In this document: in pieces, positions 56,947 to 64,000 of the stretch
How positions within the stretch are numbered: the first letter of the stretch is position 1
Layout of the letters: each line of letters starts with the position of its first letter
NCBI RefSeq assembly: GCF_028640845.1
Contig: NC_080540.1
Coordinates: 168,831,752 to 168,895,751, forward strand
Direction: 5' to 3'
Source of the DNA: Ahaetulla prasina
Taxonomy: Eukaryota; Chordata; Lepidosauria; Squamata; Colubridae
DNA length: 64,000 bases
Position numbers and translations under genes: made by a program
Notes under the pieces: generated by a model
What the model was told of the DNA's origin: nothing
The model's database searches: none
The model's input: the letters and a program-made list of their open reading frames with translations, nothing else

Positions 56947-57614
56947 CAGGTAAGTCCCCAACCTATGGACACAACTGAGCCCAAAATTTATGTTGCTAAA
57001 TTAGAAATTTGTTAAATGAGTTTTGTCTCCCCACCCTTATGACTTTTCTTGCCACGTTTGTTAAGTGAATCACTGTAGTCGTTAAGTGAGTAACACGGCT
57101 GCTAAGTGAATCTGGCTTCCTCATTGACTTTGCTTGTCAGAAGGTCACAAAAGGGGATCAAATGGGACACTGCAACTCTCATCAATACAAACCGGTTGTC
57201 AAGAATCTGAATGTAAATCACATGGTGGCAGGGATGCTGCAACGGTCGTAAGTGTGAAAAACGGTCACAGGTCACTTTTTCCAGTGCTGTTATAACTTTG
57301 AATGGTCATTGGGCCTCTGGTGGCGCAACAGGCTAATGCAGCCTATTATTAACAGCAACTGCTTGCAATATTGCAGGTTCAAGTCCCACCAGGCCCAAGG
57401 TTGACTCAGCCTTCCATCCTTTATAAGGTAGGTAAAATGAGGACCCAGATTGTTGGGGGGGCAATAAGTTGACTTTGTATATAATATACAAATGGATGAA
57501 GACTATTGCTTGACATAGTGTAAGCCGCCCTGAGTCTTCGGAGAAGGGCGGGATATAAATGCAAAAAATAAATAAAAAAAATTAAACAAATGATTGTAAG
57601 TTGAGGATGACCTG
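56947..57614 (+). mobile_element. TA-flanked MITE, unit 2, containing a SINE
   Basis: Starts CAGGTAAGTCCCCAACC, ends GTTGAGGATGACCTG, with TA on both sides. A SINE at 57311-57580 interrupts it. Confidence 0.82.
57311..57580 (+). repeat. tRNA-derived SINE, unit 2
   Basis: Copy of the SINE at 55310, with two extra G in GTTGGGGGGGCAATAAG and a longer A-rich tail. Confidence 0.82.
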
Positions 57615-57615
57615 T

Positions 57616-58949
57616 AGTAGTAAAACACTTCTATACTGTGACTTAATATATTGCATGGATGTGTCTAGGAGGAAAAGGAAAACAAAATGTAGTCTGGGGA
57701 AAAAAAAACCCACGATGGAGCAATTCAGAATGTGTTTATTAGTTTCTACTGCTTAGGAACGGAATTTTCTGATTTTGTAGTTTTGTTATTGGACACACAT
57801 ACACACACATCCCTTAAAAGATTTGCTGGTCCTTGGAAATATTTAGATATGTCAGTCTTAGCAAGAAACAGCAGGCTAGGTTTTTCATGGTTATAAGAAA
57901 CGGTAGTAGGTGGATTACATCTGCTCAGTCAATATAACTCACTCTCTCTCTGCCCCCCCCTTTTACAATATTCTATAGTAGAGAATTGTTCATACTTCCC
58001 AGAAAAAAGAAAACTCTGTCTTTGAGAACAAAACGTCCATTGGTAGTCCTGATTCTTAATGGGCTGTCAGTCATGAACAAGAATCTAGTAGGGGGTCCAT
58101 CACGTTTCTGCATGCACAACACATGGGGATAGCAGGTGTCCTAACAACAAGCTGTCCCTCTACACACATGTGCCTCCTACCAGGCACTTAGCAACGGATG
58201 CCCTTCCTTCTCTCCTGTCCACCCTCTTCTCTCCTGTGTTACTTACAAGTCAAACATGGGCACTGCTGAGAGAATTACAGCCAATGAGGGGGTCTTCTGA
58301 TTCATCGCCTCCCTACCGGAATACTTGTGGGTGTTTTGTCCTCATGACAAGAGTGAAGAATCTTGGATTTCAGAATCGCTGTTCGTTGCACAAGTTTTGT
58401 TTAAACAGCGATCCTGATATGGATATATTTTCAGGGAAAGGGAATTATTTGCAGTTCTGCAGGCCTTAAGCTTCTGAGTACGGGTTGAAATTTAGGAATA
58501 GAGGGTGTGTGGTTGTGTAATAATGTCCAATTTATTAGAATAAGTTGATCCCTTTTCTCAGCAACGGATGTGGCATTTTAATTATGTTATTGATTCACTT
58601 CTCCAAAATGCTATGCTGTAAGTAGAGAATACCAAACAAGAGCAATCACTTTGTAAGAACTCTTTTTCACAATTTTTTTTTAATGCTCGCTCTCCATTGA
58701 TAAACTGACATTTTCAATAAAGAGCTAAAAAGTCAAATTGAGCTGCTGGATGATAAAGAACCTGTTTTCTGCCTTCTGGTGTCTGTAACAGAGTGTTGGG
58801 AAATGGGACCAATTTAGCGAGACAATAGAGAAACAATTTTGGCTAGAACAAAGAAATAGCTGAAAGTTGGAAAAGCTCTTGAATTTTGATGGGAAATAGG
58901 GGATAGGTTGAAGCTGAGAAGGCTCAGAAATTAAAGCTTGCCTGCAGAA
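57616..58949. other. Unassigned spacer
   Basis: A short CA run near 57795. No gene recognised. Confidence 0.45.
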
Positions 58950-59075
58950 GTTGTGAATGCTCCAACATTGGAAATTTTTAAGAAAATGTTGGATAACCAT
59001 CTGTCTGAGATGGTATAGGATTTCCTGCCTGGGCAGGGGGTTGGACTAGAAGGCCTCCAAGGTCCCTTCCAACTC

Positions 59076-59078
<3 letters not shown>
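58950..59078 (+). mobile_element. CR1-type 3' end fragment
   Basis: GGAAATTTTTAAGAAAATGT, then GGCAGGGGGTTGGACTAGAA and CCCTTCCAACTCTG, directly followed by a triplet microsatellite. Confidence 0.8.
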
Positions 59079-59270
<192 letters not shown>

Positions 59271-59927
59271 AAAAGGTCCAGAGGCTAAACTGATGTCTAA
59301 AAGAAGAACATTGGTGAAAGGAAAACTGTAGCCTGAAAAATAGGGACGTGAGTACAAAATGCCTAAAGTGCTGAAACGATTGCAGGGACAAAGAAATAAA
59401 GGACTTAAAGCAAGGAGGAAACTTGGGATGGGGAGTCTACTGTGAGGTTTGTTTGCTGTTTGCAAAAAGCGCATTGAAGAAAACATTCTGTAGTCAGGAT
59501 CTATTATGTGAATCTCTAGCTTGTTCGTGGTTTGTTGAACAAATCATGAAAAGATGAGATCACATCGGTGGTTGGGCCCACACACCGCATTAAGCTACAA
59601 CTGTGCAAATCATGTGATGGCTCAGTGTGAACCAGGTCTGCAAGATAATGCTAAGCAGTTTTTTTAGGTGGGGAGGAGCACATTTGCAATTTTGGTTGTT
59701 TTAGCAAAATGGCTGCCCTAAAAGCTTGCTTCTTTAAAAAAATGGCTACTAGGCCAGGTTTGGCAATCAAACAAATCTATTCACCTGACATCCACCATAA
59801 CTTTTTTCTCTTTTTTTCTCCGTAAATAGCAGCAGGAAGACAGGACTGCACGTTGGATGGAGCCTTGTTTTGCTTTGTACTTGCCTTAAAAGAAAGTACA
59901 TGCAGTGTAAAATAACAAGATATATTG
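59271..59927. other. Unassigned spacer
   Basis: Nothing recognised. Confidence 0.4.
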
Positions 59928-59935
59928 GTGCCCAG

Positions 59936-60216
59936 CAGTGGTGGGTTTCAATTTTTTTTACTACCGGTTCTGTGGGTGTGGCATGGCTTGGTGGGCGTGG
60001 CAGGGGAAGGATACTGTAAAATCTCCATTCCCACCCCACTCCAGGGGAAGGATATCGCAAAAATCCCCATTTCCTCCCAATCAGTTGGGATTTGGGAGGC
60101 AAAGAATAGATGGGGGCGGGGCCAGTCATAATTTTTACTACCGGTTCTCCGAACTACTCAAAATTTCCACTACTGGTTCTCCAGAACTGGTCAGAACCTA
60201 CTGAAACCGACCTCTG
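59936..60216 (-). mobile_element. hAT MITE family H1
   Basis: Starts CAGTGGTGGGTTTCA, ends TGAAACCGACCTCTG. Flanks GTGCCCAG and GTGCCTAG match at 7 of 8. Confidence 0.9.
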
Positions 60217-60398
60217 GTGCCTAGAGATACCAGCACATGGTGCCAAGTGCAACTAAGGCAAGGCAGAGATGTTATGGGGATTTGGGTGAACGATGAAGAG
60301 TTATTTTGTTTGAATTATTTGCCTCTCTCCTGGGTCTTTCCTGAAGGCCCTGTTATCAAATCCATTAAGAGTTTTATGCTTAGAGACAATAAGGAATA

Positions 60399-60625
60399 AA
60401 TAGAATAGAATAGAATAGAATTTTTTATTGGCGATTGGACACACAAGGAATTTGTCTTGGTGCATATGCTCTCAGTGTACATAAAAGAAAATAGAATAGA
60501 ACAGAACAGAACAGAACAGAACAGAACAGAATAGAATAACAGAGTTGGAAGGGACCTTGGAGGTTTTCTAGTCCAACCCCCTGCTTAGGCAGGAAAGCAG
60601 CTCCCTAAAATATTCCCTAGAAAAT
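60399..60625 (-). mobile_element. Two CR1 3' tails in series
   Basis: A (TAGAA)n plus TTTTTTATTGG tail at 60399-60488 is followed by a second pentamer array with GAACA variants (60489-60538) and the ACAGAGTTGGAAGGGACCTT type of CR1 end. The first copy lacks the CCAAGTGT segment. Confidence 0.8.
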
Positions 60626-61585
60626 TAAAAAAAAAAAAGAGCCTATAGACTTGAAAAGCAATTTGCCTCTGACCATGTGTAGTGTGCTACTTTCCTTACC
60701 CTGAGGCTCCTGTGCATCTTAAGTTGGGAGATATACTTTGTGTATGTCTGGGTTAGTTTTAGAAATTAAGTCCTTAATAGTGAAAAAGGTCAGGTAGAAC
60801 AGATATCCTTTCTAATTACTTTCGCTCTGTTTTTGGCTTTGAGGCTGGATCCGTGGCTGATGAACTGAACAGCACCAAGCCGGGAAGGGAAGAGTCTTCT
60901 GTACATTCTAAAATCTGCGCTGTTCAAATTGCTCACCTTCAAGGCTCAAAGTTGCAAGCTCACCGTGTGTTTCTTCCTATCTTAATTCAGCAGTCCGGAT
61001 TCATGGGCAGAGACCAAGGGCACCAGGCAGAAAGCTAAATTACAGTTTCACAGTCAAAATCCCCTCCTCATATCTAGAACAGCACGGAAGAACAGATGTA
61101 TTCATGTTGAAATCCTGCTTGGATGCATACCTTAAAAACAACAACAACACCTGGAATAGGATTGAGGATACAGTAATTTGAAGTATTTAGAGGCCTTGCA
61201 GTAAAGATCGTTGAAATGGGTTACTGTACCCATTTCGCAGATGGCGCACTAAAAGGTGGCAACTTGTCAAAGGATACTTAGCACATGGCAGGAATGAAAT
61301 TTGAACCTGGATTGCAGATTAATGGTTGATGCTGCTTGAGCCAAGCTGCTGATTACATGGGAAGTCGGTAATTAGATTTTTTTTTTTAATTTTCGCTTAA
61401 GAGCGGTGGCTGGCAGGAAGAAGCAAATAGATTAAGGAAATGGGAGATGGAGTGTTCAGTTATTCTTCCACTCTTTTACTCTCTGGAAATGTTGATGTTA
61501 TACTTGGAGGAAAAAAAAGTTATTTGCATTCATTCCCCCCATACCCAGAAGGCTACTGATTAATCCCATGGAGGAAAGTACAATA
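60626..61585. other. Unassigned spacer
   Basis: Nothing recognised. Confidence 0.4.
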
Positions 61586-62176
61586 CAGGTATCCCTCGAC
61601 TTAAACAGTTCATTTAGTGATTGTTTCAGTCACTGAACTGTAACATTCAGTTACAACAGCACTGAAAAAAATAACTTGTGACCACTTTTCAGACTTACAA
61701 CCTTTGCAGCCTCCCCCATGGCCACATGATCAAAATTCAGACGCTTGGCAACTGACTCATATATTTTTTTTATTTACATTTATATCCTGCCTTTCTCCGA
61801 AGACTCAGGGCGGCTTACAGTGTATAAGGCAATAGTCTCATTCTATTTGTATATTTACAAAGTCAACTTATTGCCCCCCCAACAATCTGGGTCCTCATTT
61901 TACCTACCTTATAAAGGATGGAAGGCTGAGTCAACCTATTTATGATGGTTGCGGTGTCCCAAGATCATGTGATCTCCTTTTGTGACCTTTTGACAAGCAA
62001 AGTCAATGGGGAAGCCAGATTCACTTAACAAACAGGTTACTAACCTAACAACTGCACTGATTCACTTAAAAACTGTGGCAAGAAAAGTCATAAAATGGAG
62101 CAAAAATCACAACATACGTTTCACTTAGCAACATAAATTTGGGGCTCAGTTGTGGTCATAACTTGAGAACTATCTC
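61586..62176 (-). mobile_element. TA-flanked MITE containing a SINE fragment
   Basis: Starts CAGGTATCCCTCGACTTAAA after TA and ends near AACTATCTC before TA. The interior is the reverse of the copies at 30702 and 56947. A minus-strand SINE 3' half interrupts it at 61763-61935. Confidence 0.75.
61763..61935 (-). repeat. SINE 3' half, GCCGCCCTGAG tail
   Basis: Plus strand reads CTTTCTCCGAAGACTCAGGG, then AACAATCTGGGTCCTCATTT and GATGGAAGGCTGAGTCAACC. Same family as 55310, truncated at the 5' end. Confidence 0.8.
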
Positions 62177-63004
62177 TACATGCATTTTTAATCTGAGGAC
62201 AGGTTCGGGGTTCAAATGGATAAATAGAAAGGGAAGGGTTATGTCCCCGTTTTCCTCTATAACTTACTGCTTTGATTTAATACCCCCACTTCCATTGCTA
62301 GTTTTAATCAAAATAAACACATGAAAAATCCAACAACCCACATGTGAAATCCAGTCAGTGTGCTGAAGTGTTTAAGGAGTTTGTTAGGAAGTAGAAAGAT
62401 GAAGCTCATATCCCCATTTTACCACGGAGATCTCTGAGTGAGCATAGCTAGTCCCCACCTTTCTTCCTAGCCTACCCCACAAAGCTATTGTGTTGAACAA
62501 CAGAAAACTAGAAAAAAGGAGAACTAGGTCTTGGACATCTGGAGGAAAGATATAAATGCAGGCACTTCTGAAGAGGCTGCCAATAAGACTGATGGACTGT
62601 CTCCTCTCACCCGTCACTCTGAAATCATCTAATCATTTAGATATTCACCCTCTGATATGTACCTTTTTTAACAGAGCAGAGAATGTCCTCTAACCAATGG
62701 TGTGTGGGGGATGATAAATAGCACAAGAAACTGAGAATATTAATTTTACCAAGGTTTGTAATAATTTATTTGGAAACAGAAATCGATCAATTTCCCAAAG
62801 GTCACTTGATTTGCCAATTGCATCCTTTCCTACCTCTTCTTCCTCCATAACAGTTCCTTGAACTGTAAAATAAAATGCATGTGCACAACTGGTCTTCTAC
62901 AAACTGCATATCCAGAACCAAATACTTTGTAAGCCAGCATGCAAATGTTCCAGCCACCTCTCCTGTGCAACTCCAGTGTTTTTGCTTGAAAGTCAGCCGG
63001 ATTG
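62177..63004. other. Unassigned spacer
   Basis: Nothing recognised. Confidence 0.4.
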
Positions 63005-63012
63005 TTTTAAAC

Positions 63013-63338
63013 CAGGGGTGTTAAACTCAAGGCTTAGATCTGGCCCACGGGATCACCCTGGAAACAGCGAAGGGCCAGCCATTGATGCCTCTGCCAGCTA
63101 AAACATGCGGCCCTCCCAAGCTCCATTTTTACTGGCAGAGGTTGCAGGATGCTGTCCCAGCCAAAAACGGAGCTTGGGAGGCTGTTTTTGCTGGCAGAGC
63201 ACTCGGGCTGCCATAGGCACCCAACACAAGTGGCATCAAGCTGGCCACGCCCACTCTTGCCACGCCCACTCCACCCCCACCCCAAGGTCAAACAAAACCC
63301 TGATGCAGCCCTCAATGAAATCAAGTTTGACACCCCTG
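63013..63338. mobile_element. hAT MITE family H6, TSD TTTTAAAC
   Basis: Starts CAGGGGTGTTAAACTC, ends AGTTTGACACCCCTG. Perfect 8-bp flanks TTTTAAAC lie at 63005-63012 and 63339-63346. The interior is CpG-rich with CCACGCCCACTC phrases. Confidence 0.92.
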
Positions 63339-63469
63339 TTTTAAACCATTTGATCAGGTCATCTGAACAAGTGGTGTTCGGTAGTTATATATTTCGTAAG
63401 CCACCCTGCAGTGGGTAGCTATATTAAATTATAGTAAATAACAGCAATAATAATAGGCATTTTGGAAAT

Positions 63470-63586
63470 GGTTTTTTGTACCTTGATGAACGTATCTTTT
63501 CTTTTATGTACACTGAGAGCATATGCACCAAGACAAATTCCTTGTGTGTCCAATCACACTTGGCCAATAAAAATTCTATTCTAAAA
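63470..63586 (+). mobile_element. CR1 3' end
   Basis: TTGTACCTTGATGAACGTAT to CAATCACACTTGGCCAATAA followed by ATTCTATTCT. Plus-strand counterpart of the copy at 4873. Confidence 0.88.
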
Positions 63587-63721
63587 ATGGATTTTGAATA
63601 TTGAGGATGATTCAAGAAAAAGGAATATTCTGCTTCCTAGAATTGCATTTTCACTGACTTTTGATCTTCTTTCACAAAGCTACACACCGCCCTGTGTAGC
63701 CTCATTGATTTGATTGAGCAG

Positions 63722-63897
63722 CAGTGGTGGGTTGCTATCAGTTCGCCCCTGATCAGGTGAACTGGTAGTGGCGGAGGCAGGAAACTCCGCTCACCCGCCC
63801 GGACATCTCTGTGCATATGCAGAGTATCGTGCGTGCGTGTGAGAGCGCGTGCACCCACAAGCAAACTGGTAGCGACCGAAATTGCAACCCATTACCG
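63722..63897. mobile_element. Short hAT MITE family H3
   Basis: Starts CAGTGGTGGGTTGCTATC, ends ATTGCAACCCATTACCG. Flanks TTGAGCAG and TTTAGCAG match at 7 of 8. CpG-rich interior as at 20499. Confidence 0.85.
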
Positions 63898-64000
63898 TTT
63901 AGCAGGTTGTACAAATCCAGCCACTGTGGCTTGAAAACCATGTTTTACATCTAAGCCAGTTTTGTGGAATTCATCAGGTGTGGCTTTTTCAGCAAACCAG

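Larger units (their letters stand above)
53526..57575. repeat. Tandem duplication of about 2.02 kb
   Basis: Unit 1 (about 53526-55551) and unit 2 (about 55552-57575) run in the same order with few differences: G-rich insert sequence, hAT right end, CATAA array, CR1 3' end, LINE C-terminal end, TA MITE, SINE. The junction joins the SINE tail (ATAAATGCAAAAAATAG) to the insert sequence. Confidence 0.92.

Overview
The window is a repeat-dominated, gene-poor stretch of a squamate genome, most likely a snake. The evidence is the repeat set. It holds a vertebrate non-mammalian L1, CR1 LINEs whose 3' ends run into (ATAGA)n arrays (a known signature of advanced snakes), a BovB/RTE LINE, squamate tRNA-derived SINEs with the ACCCAGATTGTTGGGGGCAA body, a young Ty3/Gypsy element, solo LTRs, and many short hAT-type elements with 8-bp target duplications. 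Nothing prokaryotic, no CRISPR array and no operon-like structure is present.

Layout. 1-3.56 kb: a broken L1 ORF2 cut by the left edge. 4.03-4.25 kb: SINE. 4.87-8.15 kb: a nearly complete CR1 ORF2, minus strand. 9.0-10.75 kb: a decayed LINE with another LINE 3' end inside it. 11.29 kb: a probable host exon. 11.7-14.2 kb: a minus-strand LINE broken up by a solo LTR, an hAT-like element, a second LTR and a SINE. 17.12 kb: a probable terminal host exon with a stop codon and AATAAA. 19.5-23.3 kb: three hAT elements. 24-28.4 kb: convergent CR1 tails, a LINE end and two hAT elements. 28.8 kb: a 5S-derived SINE. 29.3 kb: a putative solo LTR. 30.7-31.75 kb: a TA-flanked MITE and a SINE with a perfect 11-bp target duplication. 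32.1-36.63 kb: a complete Ty3/Gypsy element. 37-41 kb: hAT elements, one nested in another. 41.9-45.9 kb: a candidate terminal exon, a TIR element, CR1 tails, BovB and a SINE. 46.3-52.85 kb: solo LTRs and nested hAT elements. 53.35-57.6 kb: a 2-kb tandem duplication built wholly of repeats. 59-63.9 kb: CR1 tails, microsatellites and more hAT elements.

The best host-gene evidence is on the plus strand: exon-like blocks at 11288-11377 and 17121-17246 join in phase 0, and further blocks at 22779-22909 and 41890-41971 also fit in phase. They could be one gene with alternative last exons. I do not recognise the protein.

The most striking feature is the hAT swarm. About fifteen copies in several families have ends of the CAG(N)GGTG type. 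Fourteen of them show target duplications matching at 6 to 8 of 8 bases. Insertions inside other insertions (MITE in MITE, MITE in LTR, MITE and LTR in one SINE, SINE in MITE) allow a relative chronology. All coordinates and matches were read by eye from the sequence; family names rest on remembered family features, not on a search.
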